From Caballeronia pedi (GTDB lineage Bacteria; Pseudomonadota; Gammaproteobacteria; Burkholderiales; Burkholderiaceae), in contig NZ_FCOE02000060.1 of the NCBI RefSeq assembly GCF_001544915.2, positions 1-34,618 of the forward strand: a stretch of 34,618 nt of DNA, given 5' to 3'. This document shows, piece by piece, positions 17,083 to 25,488 of the stretch (the stretch's first letter is position 1; every line of letters starts with the position of its first letter). Under the pieces are notes generated by a model, which made no database searches, was not told the origin of the DNA, and was given only the letters and a program-made list of their open reading frames with translations. A program made the translations under genes and the position numbers.

Positions 17083-17695
17083 CGCCGGATCCCGTTAGGG
17101 TGTTGGTTTATTAGCGTTGCCCCTGTGCGGGGCGGCAGTCACTTTCTTTGCTGCTGCAAAGAAAGTAACCAAAGAAACAGCTATCCCCATCCAAAGTACT
17201 TCACGCCGGCCCCGGCACAGGCGATCAGTCTTGGCACAGCAGTAGCGAGTGTCCTCGTAGGCCTAACCGGGCTTGGACCGCGCACGGTCTGACACATCGC
17301 ACCGCTCGCGTGGCTGGTTCAGCACGAAATGGCTCCGGCCCGCTTCGCGGCCGACCGGTCCATCGGGACTGCATGTGCTTCCGCGTTTCTCTGTTCTCGT
17401 TGGTTTCCCTTGCATACCCAACGGCAGCGCGCAGCGCTGAGCCGGAACTGTTTCGTGCTGAACCAGCGCGCTCAAACGACTAGCTTGTCAGACCGTGCGC
17501 GGTCCAAGCCCGGTTAGACCTACGAGGGCACTCGCTACAGACGCCACGAACAACGAGAAGAACACCCAGATTGCGTGTGACCGCGGGCGTATCAGGCTGC
17601 TTTCTTTGGTTACTTTCTTTGCAGCAGCAAAGAAAGTGACTGCCGCCCCGCACAGGGGCAGTGCTAATAGACCGACACGAACACGGGATCCGGCG
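17083..17695. repeat. 613-bp near-palindromic repeat element between convergent operons
   Basis: Two inverted halves meet near 17389. Outer arms 17109-17177 and 17601-17669 match as reverse complements at 67 of 69 positions, and the tips 17083-17095 and 17683-17695 match 13 of 13. Inner arms 17244-17294 and 17486-17536 match 49 of 51. A further perfect 17-bp pair is 17313-17329 with 17451-17467. Pair coordinates sum to 34778-34780 throughout, so the symmetry holds across the element, while 17178-17243 does not pair with 17537-17600. Each outer arm holds its own hairpin: ACTTTCTTTGC, a 4-nt loop, GCAAAGAAAGT (17141-17166 and 17612-17637). No convincing gene lies within. It fills almost all of the gap between the livF and iolB stops. 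I recall similar ACTTTCTTTGC-containing intergenic repeats in Burkholderiaceae; copy number must be checked. Confidence 0.85.
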
Positions 17696-17715
17696 ATAAT
17701 CCTGCCGAAAACCCT

Positions 17716-18528
17716 CTAGGTCGAAGCCTTGCTATCCCGCTCCACGATCCACTCATGCTTCGGATCGTTCTTGAAGTGCCACGTGCGCTTGTTGCCTGCC
17801 ATCACGTTGAGATAGTAGTTATCGTAGCCATACGGCACCACGACCGGATGATACCCACGCGGCACCATCACGACATCGTGATCTTCGACTGCCATCGTCT
17901 CGTCGAGATCGCGCTCGTCGGTGTAGACCCGCTGAAACGCGAAGCCTTGCGGCGGATTCAACCGATGGTAGTACGTCTCTTCGAGCGAACTCTCCACCGG
18001 CACATTGTCCTTGTCGTGCTTGTGCGGCGGATAGCTCGACGCGTGCCCGCCCGGCGTGCGTACTTCGACGACGAGCAGCGACTCCGCCGCTTCGGTCTGC
18101 GGAAGAATATCGCACACGTAGCGCGTATTCGCGTCCCTGCCGCGCGTCGAGCGCTTCATCTGCGAAGGCTCGATCAGACGCGGCGGATATTCGCCCTTCG
18201 CGGGCGCGCTCGCCACGCCGATTTGCGCGTCGCGCTCCGCACGCACGATCGCGGCGAGCTTCGGCGGCACATAGACCGCATACGGCGCGGCGTCCTCGAA
18301 CACGCTGTCGCGCGAGCCGATCGACTGATAATGCTCGTCGCCCGCTTCGACGCTCACCGTGCCCGTCAACACGACGATGCAGCTCTCGCGATCCGCGTCG
18401 TACACGTGCACGACGTCGCCCGCATCGAGCCGATACGCCGCGAAGCCGACATGCTTCCAGCCCGCCGATTCGGGCGTGACGCGCGCAATGGTTTGTCCAT
18501 CGCGCGATGCTTTCACTAGCAGACTCAT
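17716..18528 (-). CDS. iolB: 5-deoxy-glucuronate isomerase
   Basis: The 270-residue product converts 5-deoxy-D-glucuronate to 5-dehydro-2-deoxy-D-gluconate, the fourth step of myo-inositol breakdown. It is a cupin-type protein of usual IolB length. The metal-site region SSYPPHKHDKD followed by EETYYHRL supplies the His and Glu ligands, and MVPRGYHPVV is a further family block. The ATG at 18528 has a very strong AAGGAGG 5 nt upstream; the longer in-frame start at 18798 lies inside iolE. The gene overlaps the iolE stop by 4 nt (ATGA). It is the last gene of the minus-strand operon. Confidence 0.95.
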   Translation of the reverse strand: MSLLVKASRDGQTIARVTPESAGWKHVGFAAYRLDAGDVVHVYDADRESCIVVLTGTVSVEAGDEHYQSIGSRDSVFEDAAPYAVYVPPKLAAIVRAERDAQIGVASAPAKGEYPPRLIEPSQMKRSTRGRDANTRYVCDILPQTEAAESLLVVEVRTPGGHASSYPPHKHDKDNVPVESSLEETYYHRLNPPQGFAFQRVYTDERDLDETMAVEDHDVVMVPRGYHPVVVPYGYDNYYLNVMAGNKRTWHFKNDPKHEWIVERDSKAST

Positions 18529-19427
18529 GCTGCCTCCTTGAAGGTTCCGTCGACGAGTGCGCGCAGGGTGCGATAGCCCTTGTCGGCATAGGCATAGCTC
18601 GGCGCGATCACCGGGTCCTGCTCGGCTTCCACGACGAGCCAGCCATCGTAATCGTGCTTCGCGAGACACGCGATGATGCCCGCATAGTCGACGGCGCCAT
18701 CGCCCGGCACGGTGAACGCGCCGTTGATGACCGCATCGAGAAAGCTCCAGTTGCGGTTGCGTGCGAGCTTCACGATGTCCGGGCGCACGTCCTTGCAATG
18801 CACATGGCGCACGCGCGCGATGTGCTTCTGCAGCACGGTCAGTGCGTCGCCGCCCGCGAAGGTGATGTGACCCGCGTCGAACAGCAGACCGACTGCATCG
18901 TTCGTCAGAGCCATCAGGCGATCGACATCGGCGGGCGTTTCGATATACGCGCCCATATGATGATGATAGGCCACGCGCACGCCGCGTGAGAGCGTGAATT
19001 CGGCGAAGCGGTTCAGACGGTCGGCGTATTCATTCCACTGTGTGTCGGAGAAGAAGCGCGGACGTTGGTAGAGGGGTTTTGGAGCGCTCTGGATCGAATT
19101 GGCTACTTCGCCGTAGACCATCGCCGTTGCGCCGTTTTTTGCGAGCAGGTCGAGGTGGGGGGTTGCGGCTTCGATCTCTTCTTCCACGCTGCGTTCTGCG
19201 AGCCTGCCTGAATACCAGCCGGAGACCAGGGCTAGATCGTATTGCTTCAGCAATGCCTTTAGCGACTCAGGCTCGCGCGGGAACTTGTTGCCTAGTTCGA
19301 AGCCCTCATAGCCGATCTGTTTGCCTTCGGTCAGGGCGGTGGACAAGGGTGTCTCGCCGCCAAGAGACGGCAGGTCGTCGTTCATCCACGACAGCGGGTT
19401 GATTCCTATGCGGATGTTTAGCGGCAT
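18525..19427 (-). CDS. iolE: inosose dehydratase
   Basis: The 300-residue product is a TIM-barrel sugar-isomerase-like enzyme that dehydrates 2-keto-myo-inositol (inosose), the second step of the pathway. The start IRIGINPLSWMNDDLPSLGG is typical of IolE. AYHHHMGAYIE, LLFDAGHITFAGGD and HVHCKDVRP supply metal-binding His, Asp and Glu residues. The ATG at 19427 is chosen over the in-frame start at 19499 because it matches the family N-terminus and has AGGA nearby. It is 68 nt downstream of iolD and translationally coupled to iolB. Full length. Confidence 0.95.
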   Translation of the reverse strand: MPLNIRIGINPLSWMNDDLPSLGGETPLSTALTEGKQIGYEGFELGNKFPREPESLKALLKQYDLALVSGWYSGRLAERSVEEEIEAATPHLDLLAKNGATAMVYGEVANSIQSAPKPLYQRPRFFSDTQWNEYADRLNRFAEFTLSRGVRVAYHHHMGAYIETPADVDRLMALTNDAVGLLFDAGHITFAGGDALTVLQKHIARVRHVHCKDVRPDIVKLARNRNWSFLDAVINGAFTVPGDGAVDYAGIIACLAKHDYDGWLVVEAEQDPVIAPSYAYADKGYRTLRALVDGTFKEAA

Positions 19428-19495
19428 CGGAGAGTCCTGTTTTGCGTTACGCGTTTGCTTCTGTGAAATCCATGGCATGGAAAGTGAAAGCCACC

Positions 19496-21376
19496 TCAAC
19501 CCCGAGCCTCGATAGCCCGCTCATACTCCCCACGTGCCACGACTACCGCCGCGCGATCCGACACCTCCGGCACGGCCACTTCCCACCACCATCCACCTTC
19601 TTCAGTGGGCCGCGCAGGATCGGTATCGATAGAGATCAGATAACTACGATCCGCGCCGCGCGCGCGTTTCATCGCGGCTTGCAACTCATCGATATTCGCC
19701 ACATGCTCCGACAAAGCGCCCAGCGATCGCGCATGCATCGCGAAATCGATCCGCGGCGCACCATGCGCGCCTTGCTTGCAATCGTCGATGAGATTGTTGA
19801 ACGGCGCACCGCCGCACGCCTGCTGCAACCGGTTGATGCAGCCAAACCCGCGATTGTCGAGCAGCACCACGATTACCTTCGCGCCGAGCATGACGGAGGT
19901 CGCAAGTTCGCTATTCATCATCAGATAGCTGCCGTCGCCGACGATCACGATCACCTCGCGCTCGGGCCGCGCGAGCTTCACGCCGAGACCACCCGCGATC
20001 TCATAGCCCATGCACGAATAACCATATTCGACGTGATAGCCGCCCGGCTTCCCCGTGCGCCACAGCTTCTGCAAGTCGGCGGGCAGCGTGCCGGCCGCAC
20101 ACACGACGATGTCGTTCGCAGCCGAAGCATCGTCGGAGCGCTGCACTGCGCCGATGACATCGGCTTCGCGCGGCAGGAGGCCATCCGCAACCGGCGTGTT
20201 CGTCACATGTGCGACGGTCTCGCGCCAGTCGTTCGCGAGCCGATGCGCACGCGTCGTCCATTGCGGCGATGCGCGCCAGTCACCCAGCGCTTCGGACAGC
20301 GCAGCGAGCGCGAGACGCGCATCGGCCTGCACGGCGACGGCGTCCTGCTTCAGCGCATCGAACGGGTTGGCGTTGATCGCAATGAGCCGCGCCTGCGTGA
20401 AGAGCGTGTTCGATCCGGTCGTGAAATCCTGCAGACGCGTGCCGACAGCCAGCACGCAATCGCTCGCATGCGCGAGTTCGTTCGCGGCCGATGCGCCCGT
20501 CACGCCGATGCCGCCGACGTTCAACGCATCGTCCCATAGAAGCGCGCCTTTGCCCGCCTGCGTTTCCGCAACCGGAATGCCGTGCTTGTGCGCGAAACCG
20601 TGCAACGCATCGGTAGCAAGGCCGTACAGCACGCCGCCGCCCGATATGATCAACGGCTCGCGCGCCTCACGCAGCATCGTCGCCGCGCGCTCGATCTCGC
20701 TCGCAATCGGCGCGGGCGCGTGAAACTCGACGACGCGCGGCTCGAAGAACGAAGCAGGGTAGTCGAACGCCATCGCCTGCACGTCCTGCGGCAGCGCGAG
20801 CGTGACGGGGCCGCACAAGGCCGCATCGGTGAGCACGCGGATCGCGCGCGGCAACGCGCTCAACAATTGCGCGGGATGCACGATGCGATCGAAATAGCGC
20901 GACACCGCCTTCAATGCATCGTTCGCGGACACGCCGCCATCGTGACTGTCCTCGACTTGCTGCAACACCGGGTCCGGCGCGCGCGAGACGAAGATATCGC
21001 CAGGCAGAAACAACACCGGCAAGCGATTGACATGCGCGAGCGCAGCCGCCGTCACGAGGTTGGTCGCGCCCGGCCCGATGGACGTCGTCACGGCCATCAT
21101 GCGCCGCCGCATGTGCGCCTTCGCATACGCGATCGCACTATGCGCCATCGCCTGCTCGTTGTGCGCGCGATACGTCGGCAATGCATCGCGATGCCGATAC
21201 AGCGCCTCGCCGATACCCGCGACATTACCGTGCCCGAAGATCGCGAACACGCCACCGAACAGCGGCTCGCCGTGCTCGGTACGCAGCGCTGCGAGATAGC
21301 GCACGAGAGCCTGCGCCGCGGTCAGTCGAATCGTGGAACTCACGGCAGTTTCAGTTTGCGTTGCACGCTGGTTCAT
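19496..21376 (-). CDS. iolD: 3D-(3,5/4)-trihydroxycyclohexane-1,2-dione hydrolase
   Basis: The 626-residue product is a thiamine diphosphate enzyme that opens the inositol-derived ring, the third step. The N-terminal catalytic Glu lies in YRAHNEQAMAHSA (E74). The cofactor motif begins GDGSYLMMNSE (from residue 480) and ends at LLDNRGFG. The central PP-domain linker contains ISGGGVLYG. Length is normal for IolD (about 620-640). The ATG at 21376 overlaps the TGA of the upstream iolC fusion gene by 4 nt. No start ambiguity of note: the next in-frame upstream start lies inside iolC. Confidence 0.95.
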   Translation of the reverse strand: MNQRATQTETAVSSTIRLTAAQALVRYLAALRTEHGEPLFGGVFAIFGHGNVAGIGEALYRHRDALPTYRAHNEQAMAHSAIAYAKAHMRRRMMAVTTSIGPGATNLVTAAALAHVNRLPVLFLPGDIFVSRAPDPVLQQVEDSHDGGVSANDALKAVSRYFDRIVHPAQLLSALPRAIRVLTDAALCGPVTLALPQDVQAMAFDYPASFFEPRVVEFHAPAPIASEIERAATMLREAREPLIISGGGVLYGLATDALHGFAHKHGIPVAETQAGKGALLWDDALNVGGIGVTGASAANELAHASDCVLAVGTRLQDFTTGSNTLFTQARLIAINANPFDALKQDAVAVQADARLALAALSEALGDWRASPQWTTRAHRLANDWRETVAHVTNTPVADGLLPREADVIGAVQRSDDASAANDIVVCAAGTLPADLQKLWRTGKPGGYHVEYGYSCMGYEIAGGLGVKLARPEREVIVIVGDGSYLMMNSELATSVMLGAKVIVVLLDNRGFGCINRLQQACGGAPFNNLIDDCKQGAHGAPRIDFAMHARSLGALSEHVANIDELQAAMKRARGADRSYLISIDTDPARPTEEGGWWWEVAVPEVSDRAAVVVARGEYERAIEARG

Positions 21377-23367
21377 GCGGCCTGCTCCTGTTTGACCTGA
21401 TGGTTTTCCACGTGCGAGGCGGAACGCGTATCGCGCCACGCGCCGATCAAGGCTTCGAACGTGCGGCGCACGCGTGCGATCAGCTCTTTGTCGTCGATCT
21501 CGTTGGCGAGCCACGCATGGCTCGGCTCATGAAAGATCGTGCGCCCGACCGTGAAGCCCCTGCATGTCTTCGACGATGCCGCCGCCTTGAAGCCGTCGCG
21601 CAACTGCTCGACGGCCGCCGACAGTCCGAGCAGCACGACGCCACGGCAATACGGATCGCGTTCCGCGATCAGCGCGTCGACCGCCTGCCACTGTGCAGAA
21701 CTCATCGCTTCCAGCTTCCACCATTCCGGGTAGATGCCGAGGTTATAGAGACGCTTCAACGCGCGATGCACGGTGTCGTCATCGACGGGCGGACCGTTCT
21801 TCGGCACGATCACTTCGAGCAGCAATTCATTGCCGCTTTCCTGCACGGCGTCGTAGAGCGCGCGCAGTTGCGCTTCCTGTTCGAGACGCACGTCATGCGG
21901 ATGATCGGGGTGATATTGCACCAGACACTTCGCGACCTGTTCGCGCGGCCATTGCGTGAGCGTCGTGCCGATCGAGCGGCCGTGATCGAACACGAGCGGC
22001 AACGAACCCGGCAGTTCGACCGGCCGTCCGATCCACCAGCCTCGCCCCGTCGCGGCGTTCAACGCGTCCTGACCGTATCGATCATCGATCAGTACGCCGA
22101 TACGTCCTTCGAGCCCGAGCTCCTTCTCCGTCTGCGCGACGGCTTCGACGAACAGATTCTTCAACGTCGATATGCGTGCCTCGCTCGCGCCCGTTTGCTG
22201 CGCCAGATCGAAGAACTGGTTGCGATGATCGAACGCGAAGCCGAGCACTTCATTCCATTGCTTGCGGTTCGGGCTCACGCGATGCAGCCGCGCAAGCGTC
22301 GCGTCGCGGTCCGGGCGGCGCATGCGCACGGGGTCTTGTCGCGCGGCGTCGAGGAAGTAATCGAGTTCGGCGGGCGTGGGCATCGCGGGCGCGCAGCCAT
22401 GACGCGACACCACGAGCGCGCCGCACGCGTTCGCCGTGCGCGCGCAGGCTTCCAGAGGCGCGTCGCGCAGCCAGCCGGACAGGAAACCGGACGCGAATGC
22501 GTCGCCCGCGCCGAGCACATTGAGCACGTCCACTTCGACGCCGCCGTGAATCGGCGCATCGTCGATGGAAGCGGGCACCGCGCCCTCGATGATCGAGCAG
22601 CCGAGCGGCCCGCGCTTCACGACGAGCGTTGCGCTCGTGACCTTGCGGACCATCGCGAGCGCATCGATCAGACGGTCCTTGCCGCCCGCGATCCGAAACT
22701 CCTCTTCGGTGCCGATCACGAGATCGATCAACGGCAGGATGCGTTGCAAGTGCGCGGTCACGCCTTCATTGGCGATGAAGCGCGTCTCGCCGTCCGCCTT
22801 GCCCGTCAAGCCCCACAACACCGGCCGATAGTCGATGTCGAGAATCGTGCGTACGTCATTGCGTCGCGCATGGTCCAGCGCGTGGCGGCTCGCGCGGTTC
22901 ACCTGCTCGGTAGAGAAGTGCGTGCCAGTGATGAGCAACGCCTTCGACGACGCGATATACGCTTCATCGAAATCGCTTTCGTCGACGGCCATGTCCGCGC
23001 AGTTCTCGCGATAGAACACGAGCGGAAAGGTATCGCGGTCTTCGAGTCCGAGCAGCACGAGTCCGGTGAGCCGTTCGCGATCGACGCGCAAATGGCTCGT
23101 GTCGCAGCCTTCGCGTTCGAGCGTTTCGGTGAGAAAGCGGCCCATGTGATCATTGCCGACGCGCGCGAGCATCGACGATTTCAGACCCAGCCGCGCGCAA
23201 CCGAACGCGATGTTCGCCGACGAGCCGCCGAGATACTTTGCGAACGTGGCCACGTCTTCGAGCCGCGCGCCGACCTGCTGCGCGTACAGATCGACGGCGA
23301 TCCGTCCGAGGCAGATGATGTCGAGCGGGCGATCCGGCGCAAAGCGGGAGTGCGTGTGTTGTGTCAT
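21373..23367 (-). CDS. iolC: 5-dehydro-2-deoxygluconokinase fused to DUF2090 aldolase-like domain
   Basis: The 664-residue product has two parts. Residues about 15-330 are a PfkB-family kinase (CLGRIAVDLYAQQVG at the start, GGSSANIAFG, and NVLGAGDAF with catalytic base D289) that phosphorylates 5-dehydro-2-deoxygluconate. Residues about 350-640 are a DUF2090 domain resembling class I aldolases; it probably supplies the IolJ step, splitting the product to dihydroxyacetone phosphate and malonate semialdehyde. No separate iolJ is in the window, which supports that idea. This fusion is common in proteobacteria. The gene begins 10 nt after the transporter ATPase gene and overlaps iolD. Confidence 0.93.
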   Translation of the reverse strand: MTQHTHSRFAPDRPLDIICLGRIAVDLYAQQVGARLEDVATFAKYLGGSSANIAFGCARLGLKSSMLARVGNDHMGRFLTETLEREGCDTSHLRVDRERLTGLVLLGLEDRDTFPLVFYRENCADMAVDESDFDEAYIASSKALLITGTHFSTEQVNRASRHALDHARRNDVRTILDIDYRPVLWGLTGKADGETRFIANEGVTAHLQRILPLIDLVIGTEEEFRIAGGKDRLIDALAMVRKVTSATLVVKRGPLGCSIIEGAVPASIDDAPIHGGVEVDVLNVLGAGDAFASGFLSGWLRDAPLEACARTANACGALVVSRHGCAPAMPTPAELDYFLDAARQDPVRMRRPDRDATLARLHRVSPNRKQWNEVLGFAFDHRNQFFDLAQQTGASEARISTLKNLFVEAVAQTEKELGLEGRIGVLIDDRYGQDALNAATGRGWWIGRPVELPGSLPLVFDHGRSIGTTLTQWPREQVAKCLVQYHPDHPHDVRLEQEAQLRALYDAVQESGNELLLEVIVPKNGPPVDDDTVHRALKRLYNLGIYPEWWKLEAMSSAQWQAVDALIAERDPYCRGVVLLGLSAAVEQLRDGFKAAASSKTCRGFTVGRTIFHEPSHAWLANEIDDKELIARVRRTFEALIGAWRDTRSASHVENHQVKQEQAA

Positions 23368-23377
23368 TGTGAAGTCC

Positions 23378-24166
23378 TCAGATCGTCGCGCCTTCGAGTT
23401 CGCTCATCATCTGCTGCATTTCGGCGCCGCCCGCCATCATGTCGAGCACTTCGTTCTTGCTGATGGTGTCCTTCGTGAACGTGCCCATCGAGCGGCCGCG
23501 ATTGAGCAGCGTGAACGAATCGCCGATCGGATACGCGTGGTGCACGTTGTGCGTGATGAAGATCACCGAGATGCCTTTTTCGCGCGCCTTGTGGATCAGC
23601 TTCAGCACGTTGAAGCTCTGCTTCACGCCGAGCGCGGCAGTCGGTTCGTCGAGAATCAGCACGCGCGCGCCGAAGTGAATCGCGCGGGCGATCGCGAGGC
23701 ATTGCTTCTCGCCGCCGGACATCGTGCCGATCGGTTGATGCGGATCGCGCACGTTGATGCCCATTTCAGCGAGCTTGGTGCGCGAGGTGACGGCCGCGAG
23801 GTCGAGGTCCATCACGCTGAAGAGACCGAAGCGCTTCTTCTGCGGCTCGCGGCCCATGAAGAAGTTGCGCGCGACCGACAGCAAGGGCACGAGCGCGAGA
23901 TCCTGATACACGGTCGCAATGCCGAGATCGAGCGCTTCTTTCGGCGAGTCGAAATGCACCGGTTCGCCATCGACCAGATAGTCGCCGGAGGAGGGCGCAT
24001 GCACGCCCGCCAGCGTCTTGATGAGCGTGGACTTGCCCGCGCCGTTGTCGCCGAGCAGACAATGCACTTCGCCGCGCTTCAACCGCAACGTGACGCCGTT
24101 CAGCGCGATCACCTTGCCGAAAAACTTGCTGACGTTTTCGAGCGCGAGGATGTTGTCGTCGTTCAT
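23378..24166 (-). CDS. sugar/inositol ABC transporter ATPase
   Basis: The 262-residue product is a single-domain ABC ATPase. Walker A is GDNGAGKST (39-47), the signature is MSGGEKQ (149-155), Walker B VLILDE (169-174) and the H-loop is H206. Sugar importers of the RbsA type usually have two fused ATPase domains (about 500 residues); this one is the half-size form that works as a homodimer. It starts with GAGGAG about 8 nt before the ATG at 24166, 13 nt after the permease stop, and precedes iolC by 10 nt. The operon context implies inositol uptake. Confidence 0.93.
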   Translation of the reverse strand: MNDDNILALENVSKFFGKVIALNGVTLRLKRGEVHCLLGDNGAGKSTLIKTLAGVHAPSSGDYLVDGEPVHFDSPKEALDLGIATVYQDLALVPLLSVARNFFMGREPQKKRFGLFSVMDLDLAAVTSRTKLAEMGINVRDPHQPIGTMSGGEKQCLAIARAIHFGARVLILDEPTAALGVKQSFNVLKLIHKAREKGISVIFITHNVHHAYPIGDSFTLLNRGRSMGTFTKDTISKNEVLDMMAGGAEMQQMMSELEGATI

Positions 24167-24179
24167 GTCGGTTCTCCTC

Positions 24180-25346
24180 TTACTGAGCTTGCGAGACGCG
24201 GCGGCGCACGTAGTGGTTGAAGAGCACGGCGAGCAGCAGCATCACGCCGAGGAACACGCGGAACCAGTCCGAACTCACGTTGGTATAAGTGATGCCGATC
24301 TGCACGACGCCGAAGATCAGCGCGCCGAAGCACGCGCCGACCACCGATCCATAACCGCCCGTCAGCAAGGTGCCGCCGATGACCGCCGCGATGATCGCTT
24401 CGAATTCCTTTTGCAGGCCACGGTCGGCCGCGGCCGAACCGATATCGCACACTTGCAGCACGGCGAACAGGCACGAGCAGAACGCGGTCAGCACGAACAG
24501 CGAAATCTTCACGCGCTTGACCGGCACGCCGACGTTCTTCGCGGCGTTCGCATCGCCGCCGACGGCGAGAATCCAGTTGCCGTAGCGCGTCTTGGCGAGC
24601 ACGAACGCGCAGATCGCTGCGAGCGCGAACCACCAGATCAGGACCTTCGGAATGCCCGGTACGAGCGGCTGGCCACTATCCAGCAATTTGCCGATGCCCA
24701 TATGCGCGAGCCAGGTGAACAGGCCGTGGAACGCGACGCCATGAAAAAGCGTGTTGGCGATGGGATCGGCCTGCGCGAGATCGCCGACGCCGGAGATGAT
24801 CGTGCGGTCCGCGAACATGATCGACAGCGCGAGCGTCAGGCCGCGCAGAATGAACAGGAACGCGAGCGTGACGATGAACGAGGGCAGGCGCGTCTTCATC
24901 ACGAGATAGCCGTTCAGCGCGCCGAGCAACATCGACGTGCCGAAGGCGAACAGAATCGAGAGCGAGATCGGCCAGTGGAAGTAGACCGCGGGCAGCGCGA
25001 CCATCATGCCCGCGAAGCCGATCATCGAGCCGATCGACAGATCGAACTCGCCCGCAATCATCAAAAGACACGCGCCGACCGCGAGCAGGCCGAGATAGGC
25101 GGCGACCTGCGACCAGTTCATCACGCCGTCGAGCGCGAACATGCCCGACGAACCGGCGCCGAAGCCGAACACGATAAACACGAGGACGGTGCCGGAAATC
25201 GCCGCAAATTCCGGGCGGTTCAGCAGATGGCCGAACCACGATTGCTTGCGTACGCGTTCATCCGAGGGCTTTGCCTGGTCAGGTGCCTCGGCGTTGTCCT
25301 GCTGAGGGTTCACGTGAGGAGGAAAGTGCTTGCCGGCTACGCCCAT
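24180..25346 (-). CDS. sugar/inositol ABC transporter permease (RbsC-like)
   Basis: The 388-residue membrane protein belongs to the BPD_transp_2 permease family (RbsC, XylH). About ten hydrophobic segments are visible after a polar 35-residue N-terminus. AGEFDLSIGSMIGFAG and the later AIIAAVIGGTLLTGGYGSVVG are the family blocks (EAA-like loop region), followed by GITYTNVSSDWF. It should form a homodimeric channel for inositol with the adjacent ATPase. The ATG at 25346 is the only convenient start. A hairpin terminator separates it from the upstream binding-protein gene. Confidence 0.93.
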   Translation of the reverse strand: MGVAGKHFPPHVNPQQDNAEAPDQAKPSDERVRKQSWFGHLLNRPEFAAISGTVLVFIVFGFGAGSSGMFALDGVMNWSQVAAYLGLLAVGACLLMIAGEFDLSIGSMIGFAGMMVALPAVYFHWPISLSILFAFGTSMLLGALNGYLVMKTRLPSFIVTLAFLFILRGLTLALSIMFADRTIISGVGDLAQADPIANTLFHGVAFHGLFTWLAHMGIGKLLDSGQPLVPGIPKVLIWWFALAAICAFVLAKTRYGNWILAVGGDANAAKNVGVPVKRVKISLFVLTAFCSCLFAVLQVCDIGSAAADRGLQKEFEAIIAAVIGGTLLTGGYGSVVGACFGALIFGVVQIGITYTNVSSDWFRVFLGVMLLLAVLFNHYVRRRVSQAQ

Positions 25347-25437
25347 GATGGCTCCTTGAGGCTTGAATTCGATGCGGTACCGATGCGCGCGTCCCCGCCG
25401 CGTCCGCGAACGGACGCAGCAAGTGACGTGGGAGGCT

Positions 25438-25470
25438 GATAAAAGCGGGCGGCGCTAGCGTTGCCGCCCG
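25438..25470 (-). terminator. hairpin with U-tract between binding protein and permease genes
   Basis: On the minus strand CGGGCGGC (25470-25463) pairs with GCCGCCCG (25453-25446) around a 9-nt loop, followed by CTTTTATC. It sits 18 nt after the binding-protein stop. As an internal partial terminator or mRNA-stabilising hairpin it would raise binding protein levels over permease and enzymes. Confidence 0.7.
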
Positions 25471-25488
25471 AAGCAGGTCAGGCGGGGA

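Noticed and set aside
17263..17517. Two short opposite-strand frames in the palindromic element, both containing FVLNQ and ending RARSKPG
   Set aside because: The shared peptides arise because the same DNA repeats are read from inverted arms; no ribosome site or codon bias supports translation.
17109..17669. Possible CRISPR array
   Set aside because: There are only two inverted arms and no regularly spaced direct repeats or cas genes.
24018..25439. 473-codon plus-strand frame opposite the transporter permease
   Set aside because: Charged low-complexity shadow of the permease gene.
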